Source of the DNA: Candidatus Gastranaerophilales bacterium
Lineage (GTDB): Bacteria; Cyanobacteriota; Vampirovibrionia; Gastranaerophilales; Gastranaerophilaceae
NCBI GenBank assembly: GCA_900769645.1
Contig: CAAGHI010000077.1
Location: 1-64,000 of the forward strand
Reading direction: 5' to 3'
DNA length: 64,000 bases
Shown: piece by piece, positions 8,912 to 18,263 of the stretch
Layout of the letters: every line of letters starts with the position of its first letter
Numbering within the stretch: the first letter of the stretch is position 1
Notes under the pieces: generated by a model
The model's input: only the letters and a program-made list of their open reading frames with translations
What the model was told of the DNA's origin: nothing
Database searches by the model: none
Program-made: the position numbers and the translations under genes

Positions 8912-11014
8912 CTACTCCGCGTAAGCCTCGCCAATACTATCAATTGCTTCAACTTTAATATCCGTAATCAATTCTGAATAAGAAATTACGACAATCGTTG
9001 GAATATGACGTTCCAAAAGCTGATAAAGCGGCAATCTAATTCTTGGAGAACACAAAATCACAGGCTGTTGACCACATGCCTGATGCGCCCTCATCAAGGT
9101 CGTAGCAGTCGTTTCAATCAACTCTTGCACCTGCATCGGATTAAGCAAGAACATTGTACCAAGCTCAGTTCTTTGGCAACTGTCATCAAGAATTTTTTCC
9201 CACTCAGGGGAAAGCGTCAACGCATACAAAACCTTGTCATCACCAACGTTTGCAAGACATATCTGACGCCCCAAAGCAGCTCTCAAACGTTCTGACAAGA
9301 TATCAGGTTCTTTTGAAAATCTTGCATAATCACAAAGTCTTTCAAACACAAAGATAATATCTTTGATAGAAACCTTCTCTCTGATTAGGTTTACAAAGAT
9401 TTTTCTCAAATCACTTGTAGAAATAATTGTCGGCACAAGGTCATTAACCAACGTAGGGTCTTGCGAACGAACAAGTTCCATAAGTTTAAGCACGTCAGTT
9501 TTGGTCATAACTTCATCTACGTGTTTTCTTACACATTCTTGCAAGTGCGTAACAATAACATCTGTAGAATCAACTGCAGTAACAGAACGAGCAGTTTTCG
9601 CATCTTCCGGCGAAATCCAATAAGCCTGAGTCTGATAAGTCGGGTCAATACCGATAATCGCATCTTGCGGAACATCTTTTTTCATAGCGTCCCACTGATC
9701 TGCAATTACCATCAATTTCCCAGGGTAAACATAGCCTGTTGCAACAGTGTTTCCACGAATAGAAATCATATATTCGTTTGCATCAAGCGCTGATGAGTCC
9801 ATAATTCTTATGTTTGGCAAAATGTAGCCCAATTCATCTGTAACTCTCTGACGCAAAGCAGCGATTTTAGCAAGCAATTGACCTTCCTGATCCGGATCGG
9901 CAATTACAAGCAAGTTAGAACCAACTTGCAAGCTCAAAACATCTACCCCTAAACGTTCGTACATACGGTTCGGGTTTACCAAGTCTTGCATGTTTTGACG
10001 AACATTTTCTAATTGTCCCAACTGTGACTGAACATCAGCATTAATCAAAGTTGAGAAGCCTGCAACAAACAAACCGATTGCAAACAAAGTAAAAGGCAAC
10101 CACGGCAACCCTGTCCAGTGTCCAGTTAATGCCAATAATACCAAGAAACTTGCAGCAAGAAAAAGAGCGTTCGGCTTGCTGACAATTTGCGCCGTAACAT
10201 CTGTACCTAATGAGTTTGCAGCAGAAGAACGTGTCATAAATACGCCGGCTGCAATTGACATCAAAAGAGAAGGCAACTGAGATGCCAAACCATCACCGAT
10301 TGTCAGGATTGTATACTTGGAAACCGCATCTGCAATAGGCATTTGGTTCATAATACAGCCGATACATAAACCTCCGATAATGTTAATCAAAACGATAATA
10401 ATACCGGCAATTGTATCCCCTTTTACGAACTTCATAGCACCGTCCATACTACCGAAGAGGTTTGACTCTCTTTGCAAGTCCTCACGTTTTTTCGTTGCCT
10501 CTTCCGGAGAGATCAAACCGGCGTTAAAGTCCGCATCAATCGTCATCTGTTTACCGGGCATAGCGTCTAAAGCAAATCTAGCAGCAACTTCGGCGATACG
10601 TTCAGCACCTTTTGTGATTACCATAAACTGTACAACCGTGATGATAAGGAAGATTACACCTCCAACAATCATATTACCACCGGTTACGAACGTTCCGAAT
10701 GCGTGAATAACTTCGCCCGCTTCACCTTTTGACAAAATCAACCTTGTAGAAGCAATTGAAAGAACAAGTCTGAACATCGTACCGATAAGGATAATTGACG
10801 GGAATGATGCAAGTTCAAGAGTTTTCTTTACATACAAAGAAATCATCAGTAAAACAACGCCGAGCGTAATATTCAAACAGATACAGATATTAATAATCCA
10901 GTTTGGCAATTCGCAAAGCAACAGAACAATAAGCAATAGTACGAATATTGCCATAAAGATTTCACTTAAATTTGTTCCTCCGCCCCCTTGTTGTTGGGCT
11001 TGTTCTTGTGCCAT
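8912..11014 (-). CDS. flhA: Flagellar type III export gate protein FlhA
   Basis: 700 residues, the normal FlhA length. After a short Gln/Gly-rich N-terminus come about eight membrane helices (residues 20-310) and the FHIPEP-family region (LASFPSIILIGTMFRLVLSIASTRLIL; AARFALDAMPGKQMTIDADFNAG), then a large cytosolic export-gate domain. It receives export substrates and couples proton flow to secretion. Its start overlaps the fliH stop (TAATG), so the two are translationally coupled. An injectisome homologue is conceivable, but fliE-fliF-fliH context favours a flagellum. FlhB, FliPQR and FliI are not in this window. Confidence 0.93.
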   Translation of the reverse strand: MAQEQAQQQGGGGTNLSEIFMAIFVLLLIVLLLCELPNWIINICICLNITLGVVLLMISLYVKKTLELASFPSIILIGTMFRLVLSIASTRLILSKGEAGEVIHAFGTFVTGGNMIVGGVIFLIITVVQFMVITKGAERIAEVAARFALDAMPGKQMTIDADFNAGLISPEEATKKREDLQRESNLFGSMDGAMKFVKGDTIAGIIIVLINIIGGLCIGCIMNQMPIADAVSKYTILTIGDGLASQLPSLLMSIAAGVFMTRSSAANSLGTDVTAQIVSKPNALFLAASFLVLLALTGHWTGLPWLPFTLFAIGLFVAGFSTLINADVQSQLGQLENVRQNMQDLVNPNRMYERLGVDVLSLQVGSNLLVIADPDQEGQLLAKIAALRQRVTDELGYILPNIRIMDSSALDANEYMISIRGNTVATGYVYPGKLMVIADQWDAMKKDVPQDAIIGIDPTYQTQAYWISPEDAKTARSVTAVDSTDVIVTHLQECVRKHVDEVMTKTDVLKLMELVRSQDPTLVNDLVPTIISTSDLRKIFVNLIREKVSIKDIIFVFERLCDYARFSKEPDILSERLRAALGRQICLANVGDDKVLYALTLSPEWEKILDDSCQRTELGTMFLLNPMQVQELIETTATTLMRAHQACGQQPVILCSPRIRLPLYQLLERHIPTIVVISYSELITDIKVEAIDSIGEAYAE

Positions 11015-11721
11015 TAAATTTCTCTCAAAGCCTCACTTATTACTGCCAATTGAGTTTCAATTGTTGCATCTATTACACCGTTATTGGTTGTTACAACACA
11101 ACCGCCTTCCATAATCGTTTCGTCCGGTACTACCAGTATTTTAGCATCTAAGCCAGCTTCTGACAATACATTCGGAATTTCTGATTTTAAGAGGGGAACC
11201 TGAGCAGGATTTACCCTCAGAGTAATTTTTGTTTCGTCTTTCGACAAACCTTTCAAAACCGCCAAAATATTATCTAATATTGCATTTGGGTCTTGTTGCA
11301 ATTCTTTTTTAATAATTTTTTGAGCAATTTCAACACTTATCTCTAAGATATCAGAAGAAATTGTATCAAAAACAGCTTGTTTTGCGCCCAAAAACGAAGT
11401 TATCGCATTTCGAACTTCTGCAATATCATCTTTTGCTTGCTCCAAACCTTCTTGATAGCCTTCTTTTGCAGCAGCTTCTTTAATACTCTGTGCTTCTTCT
11501 CTAGCACGAGAAATCAGATTTCGGTCATCAATTCTTCGAAACCCTCGCCTTCTATCCCCACGTCTGCGCTCCTGACGCTGCTTAAAGTCTATATTATCAA
11601 GGTTAAAAAGATCTATTGTATCCTCTTCAACCTTAATTTCAGGCTCTTTTTCAACAGCACTTTCTTGCGCTTGTTCTTGCGGAGCCTTTTCCTCTACCTT
11701 AGATTTTTTCTTTATAATCAT
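11014..11721 (-). CDS. fliH: Flagellar assembly protein FliH (export ATPase regulator)
   Basis: 235 residues. A charged low-complexity N-terminus with an Arg-rich block (RQERRRGDRRRGFRR, about residues 50-64) leads into a coiled coil with GYQEGLEQAKDDIAEVRNAI and then the FliH/SctL C-terminal domain (EIAQKIIKKELQQDPNAI, ending in VVTTNNGVIDATIETQLAVISEAL). It binds FliI and tethers it to the export gate. It sits 11 nt after the FliG-like gene and overlaps flhA. fliI is missing from the expected downstream position. Confidence 0.88.
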   Translation of the reverse strand: MIIKKKSKVEEKAPQEQAQESAVEKEPEIKVEEDTIDLFNLDNIDFKQRQERRRGDRRRGFRRIDDRNLISRAREEAQSIKEAAAKEGYQEGLEQAKDDIAEVRNAITSFLGAKQAVFDTISSDILEISVEIAQKIIKKELQQDPNAILDNILAVLKGLSKDETKITLRVNPAQVPLLKSEIPNVLSEAGLDAKILVVPDETIMEGGCVVTTNNGVIDATIETQLAVISEALREI

Positions 11722-11732
11722 GATTAATATTA

Positions 11733-12758
11733 TTATACACTATCTTCAAGGTGTGTGGCAATAATATTTGCAACTTTTGGTGGCATTTCGTAATATTCCC
11801 CCTCCAGTGCGCTGAATACAAATCGCTTTACACGTTGTCTTTCGGGGCTTAGCGTTTGTTCAATTTGTGATCTGTCTAAGTATTGTGAAACGTTTTGAAT
11901 TTTTGCAAGAACTTTACTTGGCGTAACATTTACACCAACAGCCGGAAGATTTGTCTTTATCTCTTGCAAACATCTCATTGCCGTATTTGTATCAACTTTC
12001 GATTCCAAATCAGGCATTCCCATAAACTTGATTACGGTATCAGCATCATCTGGACTAAATTTATTCAGAATTGTCTGAACTTTTTCCTGACGCATTTTTC
12101 TAAACAACATTGCCAAAGTTGCAAGTTTCAAAACTTTCGCACCAGCGCCAAGTGGAGGAGTTACACTAGCAGGAGCACCAACGGCTTGTGGCATTGGAGC
12201 GCCCTGTTGCATTTGTGCTTGTTGCTGTTGTTGAGCCGCTTGTGCCTGTTGTTCTGCCTCAACTTGTTGTTGCATCATTGCATCAATATTAGATTGATGT
12301 TCTGCCTGTTCTTTTAGCCCTTCATCAATAAGATTTTTGTCTTTCAGCTCCTCAATACAGTCAACCCAACTCTTTTTAACGTGGTGTTCAATCAATTGCA
12401 AACACTGATCTTGCGGCAAATTCTGATGGAAAGCATTTTTGGCAACCTCAAAAATTGTATATGCAATTTTTTGCATAATCGGATCCCAATACTGCTGAGG
12501 GATTCCTGATCTAATCAAATCAACAGACTTGTGAAACGACCATTCTGCAATGATTTGCGTAATCATTACTGCTTGATCAAGATTGAATCCCAAAGATTCA
12601 TCATCATAAAGCGCCTGACCTGCAACAGTTGAAAAATTCAACAAAGTATTTGCAACATAATTCTTCTGATTGTCGTTAAAATCAGGAGGAATAAGTTCCA
12701 ACGCTTGTTGTGCTAAATTTTGGGCGAACCCTTTGTAATCAAATCCTTGTATTGCCAT
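11733..12758 (-). CDS. Divergent FliG-like protein (by position)
   Basis: 341 residues between fliF and fliH, where fliG normally lies. Canonical FliG motifs are not apparent. A helical N-terminal domain is followed by a Gln/Ala/Pro linker (about residues 160-200) and a helical region (MRQEKVQTILNKFSPDDADTVIKFM, about 225) that resembles a FliG middle-domain repeat. The charged torque helix of the FliG C-domain is not recognisable. It could be a highly divergent switch protein or a lineage-specific replacement. No ribosome binding site precedes the ATG; a dispersed repeat runs right up to it. Confidence 0.5.
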   Translation of the reverse strand: MAIQGFDYKGFAQNLAQQALELIPPDFNDNQKNYVANTLLNFSTVAGQALYDDESLGFNLDQAVMITQIIAEWSFHKSVDLIRSGIPQQYWDPIMQKIAYTIFEVAKNAFHQNLPQDQCLQLIEHHVKKSWVDCIEELKDKNLIDEGLKEQAEHQSNIDAMMQQQVEAEQQAQAAQQQQQAQMQQGAPMPQAVGAPASVTPPLGAGAKVLKLATLAMLFRKMRQEKVQTILNKFSPDDADTVIKFMGMPDLESKVDTNTAMRCLQEIKTNLPAVGVNVTPSKVLAKIQNVSQYLDRSQIEQTLSPERQRVKRFVFSALEGEYYEMPPKVANIIATHLEDSV

Positions 12759-12764
12759 TTTTTA

Positions 12765-12935
12765 AGTGAGAAGTGAATGGTGAGTAGTGAGTGGTTCTTT
12801 TCGCTCACTTCATTTGATAATTTTTATTTATCTAACCTTTCACTTAAACTATCCTTTCTATTATTGATTTTTCCAGATAGTAGAAGAATATCCTACTTTT
12901 CTTACGTTTAAACTTACCTAGCTGCCTAGCTGCTT
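12765..12935. repeat. Dispersed repeats between fliF and the FliG-like gene
   Basis: The gap inside an otherwise compact operon is filled by 'aagtgagaagtgaatggtgagtagtgag' (also at 19570-19600 and 55590-55625) and 'cctagctgcctagctgcttc' (a degenerate repeat also at 7009, 15470, 19700, 30045 and 34290). Confidence 0.65.
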
Positions 12936-14609
12936 CTACCCTTGCTCAATCCAGCTTTTAATCTTTTCACCAGCCTCGTCATCATCAGCATTTGATAGCT
13001 GTGCTGAAAGATTTGATAATGTGTCAGACAACTGTGCCGGATCTTGTTGTTGAGGGATTGATGCTCTCTGTTGTTGTTCCACAAGACCTTGTGCAAGTTC
13101 TGATTGTCTTTCTGTCAATTGAGCTGCTCGTTGATTAATATCAGACAATTGTTGTTCTTGCTCTGCTGTTTTTTGTCTAAGCATTTCAACTTCACGGCGG
13201 TTAGCCTCTTGAACCTGTTGAACCTTGTTAGAAACTGCCTTAAACACAATAATCAAACCAATTGCGCTAAGAGCAATTGCAAGCCACCAAGGGTTACCTG
13301 TTTCATCAGGCTTAGGCAAGTTCGCAGGTCTGTCCGATGCCAAGTATGGATCTGTTGAATCCGAAAACGCAATTGAAACATTGTCTGCGCTAACTTTTGG
13401 ACTTGCAGCTTTCGCAATCAATTCTTTCAATTCTTCCAAAGTTGTATTTGCTGGAAGTGCATTTTTATCAAGAGTAACGGCAATAGAAATATCTTCCACA
13501 ACCCCTGGTTTTATGTACTCGTTTGTTTGAGTTTTTGTAACCCCATATTGAGTTTCTGTTGCTGTTCTTGAATAATTTCTGTTTTGGTTTGAATTTGATG
13601 CACCGTTTGGCAAACCGTTTGGAAGATAAACACTTACAGCATTCGTGTTTTTGTTTGAATCACTTGTCTGATCTCCCAGACCTTCTCGGAAAGACTGTTC
13701 ACTCACAGATGCTTTTCTGTTTGGATCATAGTCAATCGTAAATTTTTCAACAGGTGCTTGTCGCAGGAAAGTGCTAACTGTCGCAACATAATTTCCTTGC
13801 CCGATTAACCTATCCAACTGTTGATTAACCTTTGATGTCATATACTTGTCATTTTCTTCCAAACGTTGAAGCATCTCATCTTCGGCGTCCATAATGCTGT
13901 GGTAAGTATTTCCGTTTGTATCCGTAATCGCAATATTTTCAGCCGTCAAACCTGTAACACTTCCTAAAAGAAGGTTTGTAATAGCTTTAACTTTCAACTG
14001 ATCCAATTTTGTCGCATCTTTTGCAAGAGAAACCTGAACGGTTGCGGTAACAGGCTTTTGCATAGACGTAAACATTGTTTGTTCCGGAATTGAAATAAAT
14101 ACAGATGCATTATCAACACCGTCAATTCTACGGATTAATCTTGAAAGTTCACCGTTTATCGCACGAGAAAGACGAATTTTTTTATCTTCCTTAGTAGATG
14201 TAAAATCACCTTTATCAAAGATTTCAAGTCCGATATTTTGATCCATCAAACCACTTTGAACAATTTGGATTAATGCAGTATCTCTATCTGTTGTGTAACA
14301 AGCTTTTCTACCTGTTTTACAATCCCCTTTTTTCAAATAAAGAATAGATTTTGTACCGTCTAATCTTCTGCTGACAACAATATCGTATTTTGCAAGAAGA
14401 GCTTGGATTTCAATCGCTTTGCCTGCGTTATCTGTCGTCAACAAATCGGCGTCGGCTTGTAGTGGCTGACCTGTAATTTCAGTACCGTTTGCATTCTTTT
14501 TAGAACCACCAACAATACTTACGGTCACAATGAGCGCAAGAAGTAACACTACACCGCCAATTATCCCATATAGCAAAGGTTTGTTCTCTAATATCTTGTC
14601 AAAATCCAT
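12936..14609 (-). CDS. fliF: Flagellar MS-ring protein FliF
   Basis: 557 residues, a normal FliF length. One N-terminal membrane helix (residues 12-33) leads into the periplasmic ring-building motifs, including NGELSRLIRRIDGVDNASVFISIPEQ, VTATVQVSLA and LKVKAITNLLLGSVTGLTAENIAITDTNG. A second helix is near residue 443 (NPWWLAIALSAIGLIIVFKAV), followed by a Gln-rich cytoplasmic tail whose last residues (EKIKSWIEQG) correspond to the FliG-binding end. The ATG has agaggac upstream. It follows fliE by 67 nt. Confidence 0.94.
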   Translation of the reverse strand: MDFDKILENKPLLYGIIGGVVLLLALIVTVSIVGGSKKNANGTEITGQPLQADADLLTTDNAGKAIEIQALLAKYDIVVSRRLDGTKSILYLKKGDCKTGRKACYTTDRDTALIQIVQSGLMDQNIGLEIFDKGDFTSTKEDKKIRLSRAINGELSRLIRRIDGVDNASVFISIPEQTMFTSMQKPVTATVQVSLAKDATKLDQLKVKAITNLLLGSVTGLTAENIAITDTNGNTYHSIMDAEDEMLQRLEENDKYMTSKVNQQLDRLIGQGNYVATVSTFLRQAPVEKFTIDYDPNRKASVSEQSFREGLGDQTSDSNKNTNAVSVYLPNGLPNGASNSNQNRNYSRTATETQYGVTKTQTNEYIKPGVVEDISIAVTLDKNALPANTTLEELKELIAKAASPKVSADNVSIAFSDSTDPYLASDRPANLPKPDETGNPWWLAIALSAIGLIIVFKAVSNKVQQVQEANRREVEMLRQKTAEQEQQLSDINQRAAQLTERQSELAQGLVEQQQRASIPQQQDPAQLSDTLSNLSAQLSNADDDEAGEKIKSWIEQG

Positions 14610-14676
14610 TTTTTGTCCTCTTTATAAGCGCTTAGCAAATCTCGCTACCGCTTTCCCTCGTCTGTAAATTTAATTA

Positions 14677-15015
14677 TTATACCTGAATTTGCATAACTTT
14701 ATCGTATGCCTGAATAACTTTTCCGGTAATTTGAGTTGCAACGTTAATACTGATTTCGGACTTAGCCATAGCAGTCATAACATCGTGAATATCAACGTTT
14801 TTGCTACCAGACATAACATCTTTAAGCATATTATCCGGAGCATTCAACTCAGTATTTAAGTTTTCTACCAATCCTGACATAACCTGTTTAAAATCAGATG
14901 TTGCAGGAGCTTCAACCCTCGTCATTCTAGCAGACGGCATATCTGAAAACCCTGTATCAAGTTTTGTGTGCTGAATTCTACCTGCCAAGTCATATTGTGG
15001 ATAAAAACTACTCAT
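14677..15015 (-). CDS. fliE: Flagellar hook-basal body protein FliE
   Basis: 112 residues, the usual FliE size. The C-terminal half carries the family pattern: DVHDVMTAMAKSEISINVATQI-like helix and TGKVIQAYDKVMQIQV at the end. It joins the MS ring to the proximal rod. It is the first gene of this cluster, with aaaggcagg upstream of its ATG and a TATAAT-like box about 25 nt further up. The rod genes flgB and flgC, often just upstream, are absent. Confidence 0.85.
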   Translation of the reverse strand: MSSFYPQYDLAGRIQHTKLDTGFSDMPSARMTRVEAPATSDFKQVMSGLVENLNTELNAPDNMLKDVMSGSKNVDIHDVMTAMAKSEISINVATQITGKVIQAYDKVMQIQV

Positions 15016-15198
15016 TAATGCCTGCCTTTCTACAATTATAATACATTATTTCTTTATAAATTTATATACCTAATCGCAAAAAATCATCTATATTGATGAG
15101 AAAAACTCAGAAAAATAGATCCAATTTACGAGATGTTTTTCCATGGTGTTAATGATTTTTTTCAAAAAAGCAAGGTGAAAATGAAAAAATAGTTACGT

Positions 15199-15408
15199 GT
15201 CGGCATTACTATGCCGACCTACTTAGCTTTGCGCCAATACCTGAAAAATGGCATATATAGCTACTATTCATGAAATACAACTCCCATGAAACTGTCACTC
15301 CGGACTACGATCCGGAGTCTGTTCTATTTCGTAGGAGATTCTGAATAGCAAGAAAATTTATTTTTCACTAATCGTTCAAAATAATTTTCTAAGCTTTCAG
15401 AATGACGA
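15199..15408. repeat. Palindromic repeats in the fliE-recF gap (15016-15497)
   Basis: No gene is visible in these 482 bases. They hold the palindrome gtcggcattactatgccgac (15199-15218), a 'ccggactacgatccggagt' palindrome near 15300, and a hairpin-forming repeat (15338-15408) running from gattctgaatagcaag to tttcagaatgac that recurs at 29950, 39753 and 60923. The segment ends with the degenerate 'cttagccgcctcgcttcctagc' repeat. Confidence 0.75.
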
Positions 15409-15497
15409 GAATATTTTAACCGAAACGACCTTAGTGCCCTAATGCCTTAGTAACCTAGTAACTTTAATTTCGCTTAGCCGCCTCGCTTCCTAGCTAC

Positions 15498-16604
15498 TTA
15501 GCGGCTTATACGCCCATTCTCAATCTTATAAATCTTCACGTCTTTCAAAAACTCTTCTTCAAAAAGCACAGTATCAACGGAAGTTATTATGGTTTGAGTG
15601 TTTTCAGAAATCGATTTCAACAAATAATTTTGGCGCAAGTCGTCCAACTCCGCCAAAACATCGTCCAAGAGCAAGACCGGCTCATCTCCTGTTTTTGCGG
15701 TGATAATATCGAGTTCAGAAAGCTTCAATGCCAATACAACCGTTCTTTGTTGACCTTGTGATGCAAATTTCGTCGCCTCATTGCCGTTTATATAAAAAAT
15801 AATATCATCACGATGTGGACCGACACAGGCTTGTCCACGACGTGTTTCTTCTATTTTTCGTTCCTCTAACGACTGATGAAAAGCTGCTGCAATCGCCTCC
15901 AATTCTGTTTCCCCATTCAAAAACGAACAGTCATAATTAATTTTCAATTCTTCCGTTTCACTTATTATATGGTGTTTTTCAGATGCGATGCGCTCAATTT
16001 CTTTCAAAAACTTTATCCTAAGAAAAATTATATTGCTCCCCGTAATCACCAACTGCTCATTGTAAACGTCGAGCAATGTTTCGTTGAGATTTCCGGTTTT
16101 CAAATAGTCTTTCAAAAGATTGTTTTTTTGAATTCGAATTTTGTCATATTTTGAAAGCCTGTCATCATAAGCCGGATAAACTTGTGAGATTGCCCTATCC
16201 AGCCAATCTCGTCTATCAGAAGGGTTTCCACGCAACAAAAGCAGATCTGCCGTTGAAAATAAAACTGTTTTTAAAACCGATTTAAAATTCTTCGGAGTCG
16301 TCTTAACCTTATTTATCGCAAGTTCTCGTTTTTTCTCTCGAGAATAAGTATAATCAAGCTCCACGTCGGTTTCAGCCTTCAACATATTACAATTAATCTC
16401 AGCTTTTTCCGCATCAAAATTAATTAGCTCTATATTATTTGAAGTTCTTGGAGTTTTCAAAGTCGACAAGAAATAAATGCTTTCAAGAATGTTCGTTTTT
16501 CCTTGCGCATTTTTACCGATTATAAGAATTTTTTTAGATTCTAAATTTAGCCCTAAATCCTTGCAATTCCTATAATTTGTCAGCCTTAAATCCCTTAATC
16601 TCAT
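15498..16604 (-). CDS. recF: DNA replication and repair protein RecF
   Basis: 368 residues. An SMC-like ATPase that helps load RecA at single-stranded gaps. Walker A is IIGKNAQGKTNILESIYFLS (about residues 28-47), the signature region is KFASQGQQRTVVLALKLSEL and Walker B is VLLLDDVLAELD. The frame extends 6 codons further up, but ATG at 16604 gives the usual MRLRDLRLTNYRNC start. A TATAAT ends exactly 6 nt before this ATG with no ribosome binding site, suggesting a leaderless mRNA. dnaA, dnaN and gyrB are not adjacent. Confidence 0.93.
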   Translation of the reverse strand: MRLRDLRLTNYRNCKDLGLNLESKKILIIGKNAQGKTNILESIYFLSTLKTPRTSNNIELINFDAEKAEINCNMLKAETDVELDYTYSREKKRELAINKVKTTPKNFKSVLKTVLFSTADLLLLRGNPSDRRDWLDRAISQVYPAYDDRLSKYDKIRIQKNNLLKDYLKTGNLNETLLDVYNEQLVITGSNIIFLRIKFLKEIERIASEKHHIISETEELKINYDCSFLNGETELEAIAAAFHQSLEERKIEETRRGQACVGPHRDDIIFYINGNEATKFASQGQQRTVVLALKLSELDIITAKTGDEPVLLLDDVLAELDDLRQNYLLKSISENTQTIITSVDTVLFEEEFLKDVKIYKIENGRISR

Positions 16605-16698
16605 AAAAAAATTATACCCCAAATATATGATTTTAAAATTTTTTGTAGACTATTGTTAAAATTTCTTATATAATAAAAAAAATAATATAAGGACTATC

Positions 16699-16953
16699 AT
16701 GTTACCAATAGTATCAGAAGAAAATGCGGCTGCGGCATTCAGCGAAATATTCAAAGACATGCCAGCTTGGCGAAAAAGAATGATTCATTACGTAAAGGAA
16801 GAAAATCCGGAGATTAACACTGCCATAATTGAAGCTGCGACAAAAACAAATCTTGATCCAAAAGCGGTTGCGCTTGGAGCATATATGACTTATGCATTGA
16901 TAGAACTTGCAGCTAAAGAAGATGATGCTTTTATGAATTTTCAGGAAGGATAA
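16699..16953 (+). CDS. Small hypothetical protein upstream of pilT (84 aa)
   Basis: A soluble, helical 84-residue protein of unknown function with aaggac before the ATG. Only 7 nt separate it from pilT, so the two are co-transcribed and the product may act with twitching motility. The PAWRKRMIHYVKEENPE segment suggests a small helical regulator. I know no family for it. Confidence 0.65.
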   Translation: MLPIVSEENAAAAFSEIFKDMPAWRKRMIHYVKEENPEINTAIIEAATKTNLDPKAVALGAYMTYALIELAAKEDDAFMNFQEG

Positions 16954-16960
16954 TTAGAGA

Positions 16961-18037
16961 ATGCTTATAGAAGAATTACTAGAAAAACTTGTAGCAGATG
17001 GAGGTTCCGACTTACACATTTCGGCAAACTTACCACCTGCAGCACGTATCGATGGGACATTAAAGAGATACGATATGCCACCTCTTAGTCCTGATGACGT
17101 TGAAACATTACTCTTTCCAATGCTTTCAAACGAACAAAGACGTACGTTGGAACAAAACTGGGAACTCGACTTTTCTTATGGAATCGAAGGTTTGAGCCGT
17201 TTCAGGGTAAACTTCTACAAAGACAAAGGCAACTATGCAGCTGCATTCAGAACGATTACATCAATCGTTCCGTCGTTTGACAAACTAGGGCTTCCTGAAA
17301 TTGTCAGAAAAACAGCAGACAAACCGAGAGGACTTATCCTTGTAACAGGTCCAACTGGTTCAGGTAAATCAACAACCCTTGCGGCAATGATTGACTACAT
17401 CAACACAAACAGAGCTGAACATATTTTGACAATTGAGGACCCGATAGAATTTGTTCACACATCTAAACAAAGTATTGTTCACCAACGTGAACTCGGAATG
17501 GACACAAGATCATTTGCAAACGCATTGAAATCAGCACTTCGTGAAGACCCAGATATCATACTTGTAGGTGAGATGCGTGACCACGAAACAATCGCTTTGG
17601 CGCTAACAGCCGCAGAAACAGGTCACTTGGTATTCGGAACCTTGCACACATCTTCTGCAGCTCAGACAATCGACCGTATCATCGACGTTTTCCCAGAAGG
17701 TCAACAACAACAAATTCGTGTACAGCTTGCAAACTCACTTGTTGCTGTATTTGCACAAACCTTGTTGCAAAAAGTTCAACCTGATGGCACTAAAAAAGGT
17801 CGTGTAATGGCTCAGGAAATCATGCTTGTAACCCCTGCGATTGCAAACCTTATTCGAGAAGCCAAAGCAGCGCAGATTTACTCAACAATTCAGATGAACC
17901 AAGGTATGGGTATGCAAACCCTTGAAATGGCACTTGCAAACCTATATAACCAACGCTTGATTACGATGGAAGACGCTTTGTCTAAGACATCAAGACCAGA
18001 TGAATTGAAACGGTTATTAAATACAAGATCTATATAG
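16961..18037 (+). CDS. pilT: Type IV pilus retraction ATPase PilT
   Basis: 358 residues, typical of PilT. The N-terminal PAS-like domain starts LLEKLVADGGSDLHISANLPP. Walker A is VTGPTGSGKSTTLAAMIDYIN (about residues 131-151), the Asp box is TIEDPIEF, Walker B is DPDIILVGEMRDHETI, the His box is GHLVFGTLHTSSA, and AIRNLI-equivalent IANLIREAKAAQI is near the C-terminus. It drives pilus retraction and twitching. Together with the dispersed prepilins it shows that a functional type IV pilus or related system is encoded. A terminator hairpin follows. Confidence 0.96.
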   Translation: MLIEELLEKLVADGGSDLHISANLPPAARIDGTLKRYDMPPLSPDDVETLLFPMLSNEQRRTLEQNWELDFSYGIEGLSRFRVNFYKDKGNYAAAFRTITSIVPSFDKLGLPEIVRKTADKPRGLILVTGPTGSGKSTTLAAMIDYINTNRAEHILTIEDPIEFVHTSKQSIVHQRELGMDTRSFANALKSALREDPDIILVGEMRDHETIALALTAAETGHLVFGTLHTSSAAQTIDRIIDVFPEGQQQQIRVQLANSLVAVFAQTLLQKVQPDGTKKGRVMAQEIMLVTPAIANLIREAKAAQIYSTIQMNQGMGMQTLEMALANLYNQRLITMEDALSKTSRPDELKRLLNTRSI

Positions 18038-18060
18038 CAGCTCCTTTCATTGCTATAATG

Positions 18061-18088
18061 GGTGATAGCTCGAGCTTTCACCTTTTTT
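18061..18088 (+). terminator. Intrinsic terminator after pilT
   Basis: ggtgatagctcgagctttcacc (18061-18082) is a nearly perfect palindrome directly followed by six T. Confidence 0.88.
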
Positions 18089-18153
18089 CTTGTTGTTTAG
18101 ATTTAACCTATCATTAATTAACAATGTCGGGGTAGGTACCCCGACCTACTTGC

Positions 18154-18207
18154 TGGCGCAAAAAACAAAGTTCATTGAAAAACTTTGGCTATGAAAATGA
18201 AAAATAA
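18154..18207 (+). pseudogene. Relic of the era 3' end
   Basis: Eighteen codons encode WRKKQSSLKNFGYENEK followed by a stop, identical in protein to the last codons of era (24111-24164). The four codon differences (Lys, Leu, Asn, Glu) are all synonymous. Similarity continues another 19 bases past the stop. Nothing of era precedes it here. It lies in the 738-base gene-free stretch 18089-18826. Confidence 0.85.
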
Positions 18208-18263
18208 CAGGCATATTTTGATATTGTCCCCACACACAACCTACTTGCGAAACTATTTAGTTA

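Noticed and set aside
10317..10706. 129-codon open frame antisense to flhA
   Set aside because: Lies wholly within a conserved membrane region of flhA and reflects its codon pattern.
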